A stretch of 64,000 bases of DNA from Bacilli bacterium (GTDB taxonomy: Bacteria > Bacillota_I > Bacilli_A > RF39 > UBA660). Made by a program: the position numbers and the translations under genes. The notes below the pieces were generated by a model, which made no database searches, had not been told where the DNA came from, and worked only from the letters and a program-made list of their open reading frames with translations. Each line of letters starts with the position of its first letter. Position 1 is the stretch's first letter. Positions 1-7,129 of this stretch are shown here, piece after piece. The stretch is from positions 1-64,000 of the forward strand of contig JAFRQS010000032.1 in assembly GCA_017428495.1 (NCBI GenBank), in the 5' to 3' direction.

Positions 1-132
1 GCAATAGATAAAGGAATGCCAATAGAGCAAGTTCAACATTTATTAGGACATACCAAAATAGATACAACTCTTCATTATGCATTTGTTAATCAAAATAATG
101 TTAAAATATCTCATAGAAAATACATTTGCTAG
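1..132 (+). CDS. Tyrosine recombinase/integrase, C-terminal end (partial)
   Basis: The reading frame is open from base 1 and stops at 130-132, giving 43 residues; the rest lies left of the window. It contains HLLGHTKIDTT followed by the HY of the catalytic tyrosine, which is the last conserved block of phage-type and ICE-type tyrosine recombinases (the LGH box, then the nucleophilic Tyr). It probably encodes a site-specific integrase. It sits next to short direct repeats and a run of accessory genes, which fits the edge of a mobile element. No further function can be read from a fragment this size. Confidence 0.8.
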   Translation, partial: AIDKGMPIEQVQHLLGHTKIDTTLHYAFVNQNNVKISHRKYIC

Positions 133-167
133 CATACAAGATAACATATAGAAAAACATACAAGATA
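133..167. repeat. Pair of 11-bp direct repeats CATACAAGATA just after the integrase stop
   Basis: CATACAAGATA occurs at 133-143 and again at 157-167. Direct repeats flanking a recombinase gene can be arm-type or excisionase sites, but that role is inferred only from position. Confidence 0.5.
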
Positions 168-185
168 GTTGTTAAGTGCAAATTC

Positions 186-206
186 AAAGTGCAAAATTTG
201 CACTTT
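186..206. terminator. Palindrome AAAGTGCAAA-A-TTTGCACTTT, probable terminator of the integrase
   Basis: A perfect 10-bp inverted repeat around one central base. The A-rich and T-rich ends could act in either direction, but no long T-run follows, so an operator is also possible. Confidence 0.45.
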
Positions 207-239
207 AAACAATAAAAACTATACATTGTAATTAGGTAA

Positions 240-261
240 GAATTAAGCAAGAATTAAGCAA
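240..261. repeat. Tandem duplication of GAATTAAGCAA (2 copies)
   Basis: Two perfect head-to-tail 11-bp units immediately upstream of the promoter of the Fic gene. They could be protein-binding sites or simple slippage; nothing decides between these. Confidence 0.5.
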
Positions 262-267
262 GATGTA

Positions 268-296
268 TTGATAAAATTATATATATGTAGTATAAT
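268..296 (+). promoter_or_regulatory. Sigma-A type promoter of the Fic gene
   Basis: TTGATA (268-273), a 17-bp spacer and TATAAT (291-296), about 30 nt before the start codon. Confidence 0.6.
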
Positions 297-324
297 AATA
301 ACATAAGAATTAGAGGTGATTTTA

Positions 325-1320
325 ATGAACGATTATAAACCCCCATTTACTATTACAAATAAAATGTTAGATTATGTGTCTAGTATAATGGAAAAGATTG
401 GTAAATTAGATAATTATACTAATTTTAACAAAATGCCAGTATTAAGGAGAAATAATAGAATTAAATCTATTCACTCATCACTAGCTATTGAAGCAAATTC
501 TTTATCATTAGGACAAGTAAAAGATGTTATAGCTGGTAGAACAGTTATAGGAACTCAAAAAGAAATTCAAGAAGTAAAAAATGCATATAATGCTTATGAA
601 ATGATTAATAAAGTTGATGTTTATTCTATAAAAGATTTAAAAAAAGTTCATGGCATTATGACATACTTAACAGTAGATGAATCTGGTGAATTTAGAAAAG
701 GGAATGAAGGAGTTTTTGATGAAAAAGGTAATTGTATTCATGTTTGTCCACCACCTGAACAAGTTGATGGATTAATGAAACAGTTATTTGAATGGATAAA
801 AAAGAATAATGATGAAATTCACCCATTAATTTTATCATCCATTTTTCATTATGAATTTGTATTTATTCATCCTTTTTCAGATGGAAATGGTAGAACAGTT
901 AGATTGTGGCAAAATATTTTATTATCTAAATGGAAGGATATATTTGAATACTTACCAATAGAATCGCAAATACATAAATATCAGGATGATTACTATAAAG
1001 CTATCAATAATTGTAATCACAATGTAGAGTCCACTGAATTCATTGAATTTATGTTGAATATGATTGATAAAGTATTAGATGAAGCAATTAGAACTAGCTC
1101 AATTCCAGTAACTGAAACTGGAATAAATATTAACAAACTACTTAGTGTTATGGAATACAATGTTCCGATGACTGCAAATGAAATAATGGATAAATTGGGC
1201 ATTAAATCAAAAGAAACGTTGAGATCAACGTACCTTGATCCAGCAATAAAGGAAGGAGTTGTTTCATTAACAATTCCAGACAAACCAACAAGTAAAAATC
1301 AAATGTATTATAAAGTATAA
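325..1320 (+). CDS. Fic family protein (AMPylation enzyme fold) with N-terminal inhibitory motif
   Basis: Fic domain proteins usually transfer AMP or another nucleotide moiety from a nucleotide onto a hydroxyl of a target protein. The catalytic motif HPFSDGNGR is intact, with its His near residue 182 and the following Asn-Gly-Arg for phosphate binding. SSLAIEAN near residues 50-57 resembles the inhibitory helix that holds class II Fic enzymes off. The C-terminal 70 residues look like a winged helix, common in stand-alone Fic proteins. The start at 325 is chosen because AGAGGTG at 312-318 is its ribosome site; a GTG at 316 lies inside that site. The gene is monocistronic with its own promoter and terminator. 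Targets are unknown. Confidence 0.88.
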   Translation: MNDYKPPFTITNKMLDYVSSIMEKIGKLDNYTNFNKMPVLRRNNRIKSIHSSLAIEANSLSLGQVKDVIAGRTVIGTQKEIQEVKNAYNAYEMINKVDVYSIKDLKKVHGIMTYLTVDESGEFRKGNEGVFDEKGNCIHVCPPPEQVDGLMKQLFEWIKKNNDEIHPLILSSIFHYEFVFIHPFSDGNGRTVRLWQNILLSKWKDIFEYLPIESQIHKYQDDYYKAINNCNHNVESTEFIEFMLNMIDKVLDEAIRTSSIPVTETGININKLLSVMEYNVPMTANEIMDKLGIKSKETLRSTYLDPAIKEGVVSLTIPDKPTSKNQMYYKV

Positions 1321-1325
1321 TAACC

Positions 1326-1348
1326 GAACACAAATGTGTTCTGTTTTT
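1326..1348 (+). terminator. Terminator of the Fic gene
   Basis: GAACACA-AA-TGTGTTC hairpin followed by a C/G base pair remnant and five T. Confidence 0.75.
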
Positions 1349-1432
1349 AGTAATTTTCCGAACTCTTTTCACGTGAAAAATTTTTGAAATATGTGATATA
1401 ATTTATGTAGAATGTTAAGAGGAGTGATAATC

Positions 1433-2092
1433 ATGGATTTAAAAGAAGCAATGAAAAAGAGACATATGGTTCGTAAATATACAGATAAACCTTTGTCAGA
1501 CGAATTAATTAGGAAAATAAATGAAAGAATAGAAATAAATAATAAAAAATATAATCTTAATATGAAACTTATGATTAACAATAACAAAGGTGTAAGTAGT
1601 ATCATGAAGTTAATAATGGCTAAAGGTGTAAATAACTTTATAATTCTTGCGGGAGATGTAAGTGAAAATTTAGATGAAAGATTAGGATATTCTGGTGCTG
1701 ATATAATGTTATATGCACAAACGCTGGGATTAAATACATGGTGGGTTGGTGGAACTTTTAACAGATCTGTAAGAAAGTACGTGGATAATAAAAATGTAAC
1801 TGGAATAATTGCTATTGGATTTGGTCAAACGCAAGGAGTTCCACATAAGTCTAAAAGTGTAGAAGACGTTTCTAAATATAAGGGTTCTACAATTCCTGAA
1901 TGGTTTGTTAATGGAACTGAAAGTGCATTGCTCGCTCCAACAGCTTTAAATAAACAAGATTTCATTTTAATAGGGAATGGCAACAAAGTTAAAATAGAGT
2001 GTAATAATGGTATATTTACAGGAAGCAATGTGGGATTAATAAAATATCATTTTGAATTAGGAGCTGGAAAAGAAAATTTTGAATGGGAATAG
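1433..2092 (+). CDS. Nitroreductase family protein (TM1586-like)
   Basis: An FMN-dependent oxidoreductase fold protein of 219 residues. The N-terminus MDLKEAMKKRHMVRKY is the R-x-S/M-x-R-x-F/Y block that contacts FMN phosphate in nitroreductases. ADIMLYAQTLGLNTWWVGG near residues 90-110 is the typical second conserved block, and the protein ends with a segment (GNGNKVKIE) like putative TM-nitroreductases rather than the shorter NfsB type. The start at 1433 follows AAGAGGAG at a normal distance; an in-frame ATG at 1412 lies upstream of that site. The gene stands alone between a promoter and a weak terminator. Its substrate cannot be predicted. Confidence 0.85.
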   Translation: MDLKEAMKKRHMVRKYTDKPLSDELIRKINERIEINNKKYNLNMKLMINNNKGVSSIMKLIMAKGVNNFIILAGDVSENLDERLGYSGADIMLYAQTLGLNTWWVGGTFNRSVRKYVDNKNVTGIIAIGFGQTQGVPHKSKSVEDVSKYKGSTIPEWFVNGTESALLAPTALNKQDFILIGNGNKVKIECNNGIFTGSNVGLIKYHFELGAGKENFEWE

Positions 2093-2218
2093 TTAAAGAT
2101 GAGTTGATGTTTTAATTAATGTCAGAAACTTTTGATATTCCAATCTGTTCGCAATAGGTTGCTAATGCGAAAACATTAATAAATAGAATAATCGTAAGAT
2201 TAAGATATTACGAACTGT

Positions 2219-2243
2219 TAAGAGGTAGAAATACTTCTTTTTC
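2219..2243 (+). terminator. Possible terminator, about 130 nt after the nitroreductase
   Basis: AAGAGGTA-GAAA-TACTTCTT with one G-U pair, followed by TTTCTT. Apart from this the stretch 2093-2311 shows no gene. Confidence 0.4.
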
Positions 2244-2311
2244 TTATGTACAAAATCGCAGCCTAAACTTATTTTAATAAAAGTGATAATTTGTTTGTAG
2301 AGGTGAAGAAA

Positions 2312-2979
2312 ATGAAAAGAAAGGTAGCAATATATGCTAGAGTTTCAACAGAGCATGAAGCTTTATTTTATGTATGTTATAACAAAAAAACAGACCTAAG
2401 AGTAGATTTAAAGAAGCTTGCGGTATGAAAGAAGTTCAAGAATGGAAGTTGCAATATATGGCTGAATATATTTTTAGAAATCTTACTCAAAATCCTGATA
2501 ATAGAAAACAATTATTTGAAAGATTAATGAAAGGAGTAGATATAGATGTACATCCGGAAATAAAAATACAAGAAAGGATTAATAAATTAAAACAATTAAT
2601 AGAAAAAGAAACAGAAAAGTTTGATAGATTAATAGATACATATTTAGATAAAACAATAGATATAAACTTATATGATATGTTTCAAAAAAAGTTATCAAGT
2701 AGAATAGAGAAATATAAAATAGAAATAATAGAATTAGAAAAGAAATGTGAATCAATTGAACCATTAGAAGTTAGAATTGAGAATGCAAAAAAGAGTATTA
2801 GAAGATTACTTGATATCAACTATAATGGTGTTGATGATAAAATAATAGAAGAATTCGTAGAAAGGATAATTGTTCATAAAGATTACTTTGAATGGAAATT
2901 AAACTTTATGAATGATACAATAAAATTAGAAATAAGCGGAAAAAGCAAAAAAGAAGGATTTTTAATAGAACGCGAATAA
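2312..2979 (+). pseudogene. Large serine recombinase with an internal deletion
   Basis: The reading frame starting at 2312 behind AGAGGTGAAGAA begins MKRKVAIYARVSTEHEA, the N-terminal strand and catalytic Ser (YxRVST) of serine recombinases, then loses similarity and stops at 2428. From 2425 a second frame (184 residues) matches the far C-terminal part of large serine recombinases: long charged coiled-coil helices (about residues 30-140) and an IIEEFVERIIVHKDYFEW end segment. The rest of the catalytic domain, the recombinase domain and the zinc ribbon are missing, so this is a remnant with most of its middle deleted. The overlap ATGA at 2425 would let both pieces be translated, but neither can recombine DNA. 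Confidence 0.75.
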
Positions 2980-2983
2980 TAAT

Positions 2984-3106
2984 AAGTCATTTTAGTCTCA
3001 ATGGAGCGCGAAGGCGCTCCAAATCGGTTTCCTTTGGTTTATGGGTCATAAGCAAATTTGGCTAATAAGAAATAGAATTAAGACTAGTAAAAACTAGTCT
3101 TTTTTG
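2984..3106 (+). repeat. Spacer element copy A, ending in an AAGACTAG terminator
   Basis: Starts AAGTCATTTTAGTCT, contains the hairpin GGAGCGC-GAAG-GCGCTCC (3003-3020), then TAAGCAAAT and TAATAAGAAATA, and closes with AAGACTAGT-AAAA-ACTAGTCTT and T-run (3080-3105). The start, the TAATAAGAAATA block and the terminator recur after the lipoprotein at 4530; start and terminator recur after the deaminase at 3655. Confidence 0.6.
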
Positions 3107-3136
3107 TTATAATAACCATTGAATGGAGAGATAATA

Positions 3137-3655
3137 ATGAATAAAGAATTAGCAGAAGAATTGATTGGAAAATGTGTTACTATTGCCTTAAGTGAATGCA
3201 AGGAAGGACAATATCCACTTGGTGCTATGGTAGTTGATGAAAATGGAGAAATAATTACTTCATTATGTAGTAATTTGAATGCAGGTTATGATGTTTCTGC
3301 TCATCCAGAAATGGTAGCAATAAGACGAGCTTGTGAAATAAAAAAAGATAGATATTTAAAAGGGTGCTATTTAGTTACTACATTAGAGCCTTGTCCAATG
3401 TGTACTTCAGTTGCTATTTGGGCCAAAATGAAAGGAATTATTTTTGGGGCTTCACAAAACGATGCTATAGAATATTCTAACACTCATCCTGAAAGTAAAC
3501 TTTCATGGAGGCAAATAACAGTACCAGCGTCTTATATTATTGAACATGGAACACCCAGATTAGAATTATATGAAAATATACTAGAAGATGAATGTAAGAA
3601 ATTATTAGATGAAGAATATGTAAAAACGAGGAAAAAGATAAAAAAGAATAATTAA
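3137..3655 (+). CDS. Nucleoside/base deaminase (cytidine-deoxycytidylate deaminase superfamily)
   Basis: A zinc-dependent hydrolytic deaminase of 172 residues. The zinc ligands and catalytic Glu are visible as HPEMVAIR (near residue 56) and PCPMC (near residue 85), the H-x-E and P-C-x-x-C signatures. Spacing and the long C-terminal tail resemble guanine deaminase and related free-base or nucleoside deaminases more than tRNA adenosine deaminase, but the substrate cannot be fixed by eye. The start at 3137 follows GGAGAG; the frame is open upstream from a TTG at 3119, which is less likely. It has its own promoter and is bracketed by copies of the spacer element. Confidence 0.85.
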   Translation: MNKELAEELIGKCVTIALSECKEGQYPLGAMVVDENGEIITSLCSNLNAGYDVSAHPEMVAIRRACEIKKDRYLKGCYLVTTLEPCPMCTSVAIWAKMKGIIFGASQNDAIEYSNTHPESKLSWRQITVPASYIIEHGTPRLELYENILEDECKKLLDEEYVKTRKKIKKNN

Positions 3656-3764
3656 TAGTCATTTTAGTCTTGGCTATTCCTAATGAGACTGTGGCACAAG
3701 CCGCAATCAAAGCAAAGAACAATTAATAATTAAGCAATTAAGACTAGAGTAATCTAGTCTTTTT
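3656..3764 (+). repeat. Spacer element copy B, ending in an AAGACTAGA terminator
   Basis: Begins AGTCATTTTAGTCTT straight after the deaminase stop and ends AAGACTAGA-GTAA-TCTAGTCTT plus T-run (3740-3764). The middle differs from copy A, but the two ends are shared. Confidence 0.55.
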
Positions 3765-3837
3765 GTTTAGAAACTTAAAATATTAAGAAAGTGTAAAAAT
3801 ATTCTTTTATATGATATACTATATATGAGGTGAATTT

Positions 3838-4530
3838 ATGATGAAAAAAATGTTATTAATATTATTCTCTTTAATATTATTAATTAATATTACGGGGTGT
3901 AATTCTAAGGAAGAAAAACAAAGTAACACTAAACAACAAGAGCAAAAACAAGAAGAAAAGGAAAATAATAATCAGCAAAGTAATTTAAATAATAATACAT
4001 ATATTAAAGATGATGAGATTATTGAAATTGAAGATGAAGACAATAAATTAATTGAAGATGAAAGAGTTACTGTGGAAAAAGTAATCAATTGTGAAGAATG
4101 TGTATATGCTTATTTTAGTGATGAAGGTGAAAATGCAAAAAAATTAGGTGATACATTATCAGATGATGAATATACTACTGATATAAATAATATTAAAACA
4201 ATGGGTAATAAGCAAAGACACAATTTCTTTGGTTTAGTACTTTCCGGTAATACTATTTCAAAAGCTTATTCATGTATTTTAAAAGATAATAAAATATATT
4301 GTATTCAAGGATCTACAGATGGTGCTTATCATACAAATAATATTAGTATTTTAAATCAAATATTTGGTGTAGATAAATGTAAAACTTTATCAGATGGACA
4401 CAATTATTGGTGTACAGATGGGTATTATAATGGTAATTCTAAAACCTCTGGTTATACTGACCTACATTATGAAACAAGTTGTACAATATATGGAGCAGAT
4501 TCTAATACTGGTAAATTGATTTGCCATTAA
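3838..4530 (+). CDS. Putative lipoprotein of unknown function
   Basis: Residues 1-20 form a lipoprotein signal (charged start, hydrophobic core, lipobox NITGC), so the mature protein should be anchored outside the membrane through its N-terminal Cys. A low-complexity linker rich in Gln, Glu, Lys and Asn follows (about residues 22-75), then a globular part with seven or more Cys residues (ECVYAYFSDEGE, CILKDNKIYCIQGS), which suggests disulfides outside the cell. I recognise no family. TATACT at 3815-3820 and GAGGTG before the start support expression from its own promoter; an ATG one codon later is equally possible as the start. Confidence 0.7.
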   Translation: MMKKMLLILFSLILLINITGCNSKEEKQSNTKQQEQKQEEKENNNQQSNLNNNTYIKDDEIIEIEDEDNKLIEDERVTVEKVINCEECVYAYFSDEGENAKKLGDTLSDDEYTTDINNIKTMGNKQRHNFFGLVLSGNTISKAYSCILKDNKIYCIQGSTDGAYHTNNISILNQIFGVDKCKTLSDGHNYWCTDGYYNGNSKTSGYTDLHYETSCTIYGADSNTGKLICH

Positions 4531-4657
4531 AGACTAGACTATTGGTAAAAAATAGGAAATGAATAAGTCATTTTAGTTAAATAATTGGCTTATGGTTGTA
4601 CAAGCAAATGTGATTAATAAGAAATAAAATGAAGACTAGTAAAATCTAGTCTTTTTT
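4530..4657 (+). repeat. Spacer element copy C, ending in an AAGACTAG terminator
   Basis: An extra AAGACTAG stands at 4530-4537 at the lipoprotein stop. Then come AATAAGTCATTTTAGT (4562-4577), ACAAGCAAAT, TAATAAGAAATA, and the terminator AAGACTAG...CTAGTCTT plus T-run (4632-4657). The first AAGACTAG could compete for the 3' arm of the hairpin. Confidence 0.6.
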
Positions 4658-4681
4658 AATGAATGGTATTGTGACAAACTC

Positions 4682-4711
4682 TTGCAAAGTAAAAATATTT
4701 TTTTGTATAAT
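4682..4711 (+). promoter_or_regulatory. Promoter of the 127-residue hypothetical gene
   Basis: TTGCAA (4682-4687), 18-bp spacer, TATAAT (4706-4711), followed by the ribosome site TAGGAGG. Confidence 0.6.
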
Positions 4712-4730
4712 TTAATATAGGAGGTATATT

Positions 4731-5114
4731 ATGAGAGAAGAAGCTTTAATGCTTAGTGAAGATGAATTGATGTCACTAAATACAATAGATGAAGTCATTA
4801 ATTACATTATTCAATGCGGTAATAATGGAAGGAATGTATATTATGTACATAATGGAGTATCTTTATATTCTTGCGATAATTATTCATTTGATGAGTATTA
4901 TCTATTAGCAACAGGATTATCAAAAAGTGATAAACAAAATTTAGATGAAATTATTTATGGTAAAAATGGAAGCAGAAATGCATCTCATGAAGATTTGGTT
5001 GCATTAACTGATTTGGTTTTGCCTATTTATTCTTATTTAATAAAGATGAATGAACTTTTAGTAGAAGAATTAAAGAATGGTAAACCAAAAACTAATAATG
5101 GTTTTTCTGTATAA
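4731..5114 (+). CDS. Hypothetical acidic protein, 127 residues
   Basis: I do not recognise this protein. It is soluble and acidic, has no signal peptide or membrane segment, and alternates predicted helices with a Tyr/Asn-rich centre (NVYYVHNGVSLYSCDNYSFDEYYL). The start is well supported by TAGGAGG seven bases upstream and by a clear promoter. It stands alone among similar single-gene units. Antitoxin or immunity roles are common for such small acidic proteins in accessory regions, but nothing here shows that. Confidence 0.65.
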   Translation: MREEALMLSEDELMSLNTIDEVINYIIQCGNNGRNVYYVHNGVSLYSCDNYSFDEYYLLATGLSKSDKQNLDEIIYGKNGSRNASHEDLVALTDLVLPIYSYLIKMNELLVEELKNGKPKTNNGFSV

Positions 5115-5213
5115 AAAAAATTAAAAATGTTTATTAGTTTTTTGTGCAATAATCATTATAGATTGAGTTATATTGTTAAATGACAAATTAAAAATAATGA
5201 AGATAGTGATGAT

Positions 5214-5327
5214 ATGGAAAAACCATTTAAAAAACATGAAACTATATTTACTATTGAGCTAATAGTTATTTATGTTTTAGTAAATCCATATAATTTTACT
5301 CTTTTAATTGCTATAATTATCATATGA
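5214..5327 (+). CDS. Possible 37-residue membrane peptide
   Basis: A short frame encoding MEKPFKKHETIF followed by a hydrophobic stretch ending ALLIAIIII-like residues, one membrane segment. In-frame codons upstream (NNEDSDD) also look coding-like, so it may be the end of a degraded gene. There is no convincing ribosome site. The rest of 5115-5364 shows nothing else. Confidence 0.2.
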   Translation: MEKPFKKHETIFTIELIVIYVLVNPYNFTLLIAIIII

Positions 5328-5364
5328 TTAAAATTGTGTAAAATAAATTGTAGAGGTGATAATA

Positions 5365-5775
5365 TTGTCATTAATTAAATGTCCTGAATGTAATAAAGAA
5401 ATAAGTGATACATCTAATACTTGTATTCATTGTGGTTATAAATTAAAAGAAATTTCTAATTTAAGTAGAAATAAAAAAATATTAATTCTATCTGTAATAA
5501 GTATTTTAATAATTTTACTATTTATAATTATTAAAAATGTTAATAAAGGAGAATTACCATATTGTTATGATAATGATTATTTCTATAAGCAAATGCGAGA
5601 TGAAATTTATGATGAATATTGGCAATATGATTTTATAGATATAGAATACTGCGATAGTAGACTTTTAAATGGTGAATTAGATGCATGGTGTCATTTTAAA
5701 TATAAAAAAAATAAAGATAATAATTATGTAGAAAGTGATTTTTCAAAAACATTCTATTGTTCTCATAGTCAATAA
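5365..5775 (+). CDS. Zinc-ribbon membrane protein, 136 residues
   Basis: The N-terminus carries a zinc ribbon, IKCPECNKEI followed 15 residues later by CIHCGYK (two CxxC knuckles), then a linker and one strong membrane segment (about residues 38-58), then an exported tail with four Cys. This arrangement is common in small membrane proteins of Bacillota whose function is unknown. TTG at 5365 is taken as the start because AGAGGTG at 5352-5358 lies the right distance upstream; the GTG at 5356 is part of that site. It ends shortly before a weaker form of the AAGACTAG terminator. Confidence 0.7.
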   Translation: MSLIKCPECNKEISDTSNTCIHCGYKLKEISNLSRNKKILILSVISILIILLFIIIKNVNKGELPYCYDNDYFYKQMRDEIYDEYWQYDFIDIEYCDSRLLNGELDAWCHFKYKKNKDNNYVESDFSKTFYCSHSQ

Positions 5776-5826
5776 GATTTATTTATAAATTATATTGTAT
5801 AAATTAGAAAAATAAAAAGTATTATT

Positions 5827-5852
5827 AAGATTAGGTAAAACTAGTCTTTTTT
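5827..5852 (+). terminator. Terminator of the AAGACTAG family, degenerate copy D
   Basis: AAGATTAG-GTAAAA-CTAGTCTT plus T-run; the C-to-T change keeps a G-U pair. No clear AGTCATTTTAG start precedes it. Confidence 0.65.
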
Positions 5853-5928
5853 ACAATAAAATCTGAGTAAAATGATAATTATATTGTTAAATAATTTTTT
5901 GTGTGATATAACTATTATGGTGATGTAC

Positions 5929-6555
5929 ATGAATAAAAATCATATTTTAAATTGTTTTCCATATTATATTGCATTGGTAATTATAACAGTATTCTTTGGT
6001 GTTATATATATACCATCGCATAGTATTGTAGACACTGGAAGCCTTTTTGCTCAAGCTATTTTTATTGGTATACTTGAAGAGCTTATTTTCAGATATTTCT
6101 TGCAAAATAAAATAGAAAAATTTTTAACAAATAAAGGAAAAAATAGATTATATTCTATTTTTATAACGGCATTAATATTTGGCTTAATTCATATGACTAA
6201 TATTATTCAAATGGATTATAGTTTTGGTAAAGCATTTTTTCAAAGTTTTAATGCTATATTAGCTGGATTATTATATGGCTCAATATATTATAAAGATAAA
6301 AAAATAATTCATGTTATGATATTACATTCTTTATATGATTTTGGCGCTTTTATTAGCAGTCCACTTAATAAGACGATTTTAGGCTTAGGTATATTAGATA
6401 TATTGCTATATCTAATTGAAATAATAGTATTCTTCAAAGTTATTTTTGATATTACTGATTATATGAAAGATAAAAAAAATGTAGTTAATACTATTTATTA
6501 TATTTCATGTATTATTGTATTAATTTGTATGATGTTATATTTTGTAATTATCTAA
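5929..6555 (+). CDS. CPBP (CAAX/Abi) family intramembrane metalloprotease
   Basis: A multi-pass membrane protein with the three conserved CPBP motifs: EELIFR (ExxxR glutamates), FGLIH and HSLYD, which build the active site within the membrane. Family members cleave prenylated proteins, process peptides or confer bacteriocin self-immunity; which applies here is unknown. The start at 5929 is preferred because the frame's first ATG (5872) lies upstream of the likely promoter (TTGTTA then GATATAAC near 5905) and because GGTGATG precedes 5929; this gives 208 residues. No bacteriocin gene was seen beside it. Confidence 0.8.
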   Translation: MNKNHILNCFPYYIALVIITVFFGVIYIPSHSIVDTGSLFAQAIFIGILEELIFRYFLQNKIEKFLTNKGKNRLYSIFITALIFGLIHMTNIIQMDYSFGKAFFQSFNAILAGLLYGSIYYKDKKIIHVMILHSLYDFGAFISSPLNKTILGLGILDILLYLIEIIVFFKVIFDITDYMKDKKNVVNTIYYISCIIVLICMMLYFVII

Positions 6556-6584
6556 AAACAAGTTTGTAACACTTAAGCTCAGAT

Positions 6585-6660
6585 AAAGTCATATTACAAG
6601 CTGTAATAAAGTTAAGAATAGTTAGTAAGAAAAAAGACTAGGTAAAACTAGTCTTTTTTG
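6585..6660 (+). repeat. Spacer element copy E with AAGACTAG terminator
   Basis: AAAGTCATATTAC (a diverged start), AAGTTAAG, TAGTAAGAAA, then AAGACTAG-GTAAAA-CTAGTCTT plus T-run (6634-6659). The T-run runs straight into the -35 box of asnA. Confidence 0.5.
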
Positions 6661-6687
6661 ACAAATTAAGTGTATATATGGTATACT
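6658..6687 (+). promoter_or_regulatory. Promoter of the asnA leader
   Basis: TTGACA (6658-6663), 18-bp spacer, TATACT (6682-6687). The -35 box shares its two T with the terminator of the upstream gene. Confidence 0.65.
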
Positions 6688-6693
6688 AATATT

Positions 6694-6993
6694 GCGTTGA
6701 AGGTGAAAAGTATCCAAAATAGTTATTCGAGTGAGTTAGGTATAGTGTGAACTAATAATAACATTTGGTGAAAGAACACTCCTGAGCAGACTACCGAAAA
6801 GTTAAATCTTAGTAGATTAGTCCGGAAAGCAATCCGTTACCTTATTGCTAGGTTTGTTAGAACTGAAATAAGAGATTACTGTAATAACAAACCGTTTATA
6901 TGTATATATAGATGGTTTTTTAAGTAATAAATTAAGGTGGCACCGCGGATACCCGTATTCGTCCTTATATTGTAGGATGATACGGGTTTTTAT
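6694..6993 (+). promoter_or_regulatory. T-box leader, probably reading tRNA-Asn
   Basis: The T-box core AGGTGGCACCGCG is at 6935-6947, followed by a strong terminator ACCCGTAT...ATACGGGT plus T-run (6951-6991). Upstream is the long Stem I region, with AAC at 6775-6777 in the context GAAAG-AAC-ACTCC, where the specifier is expected; AAC is an Asn codon and the next gene is asnA. Uncharged tRNA-Asn pairing with the specifier and the T-box bulge should favour antitermination. The specifier assignment is my reading, not a folded model. Confidence 0.85.
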
Positions 6994-7014
6994 GTTTGTG
7001 AAAGAAGTGATTTT

Positions 7015-7065
7015 ATGCTGGATAACAATAATAAGAATAATAATACAAAACAAATACTAATATAA
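7015..7065 (+). CDS. Asn-rich leader peptide upstream of asnA
   Basis: A 16-codon frame MLDNNNKNNNTKQILI with six Asn codons in eight consecutive positions, preceded by GAAAGAAGTGA as a plausible ribosome site. It lies between the T-box terminator and asnA. A six-base inverted repeat AGATAG/CTATCT (7069-7090) follows its stop. Ribosome stalling at the Asn run during Asn shortage would be the classic attenuator logic; the hairpin is weak and lacks a T-run, so control of translation or RNA stability is equally possible. Confidence 0.45.
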   Translation: MLDNNNKNNNTKQILI

Positions 7066-7129
7066 AGTAGATAGTACTTACAATCTATCTTAGTTTAAAA
7101 ATAATATATTTAGAAAGAGGTTATAAAAA

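Noticed and set aside
186-206. tRNA gene end or attB in a tRNA next to the integrase
   Set aside because: No cloverleaf-forming sequence was seen on either strand in 133-315.
2984-6660. Integron attC sites
   Set aside because: The repeated spacers lack recognisable attC core boxes (GTTRRRY/RYYYAAC), and no integron integrase is in view; only a looser cassette idea is kept as a finding.
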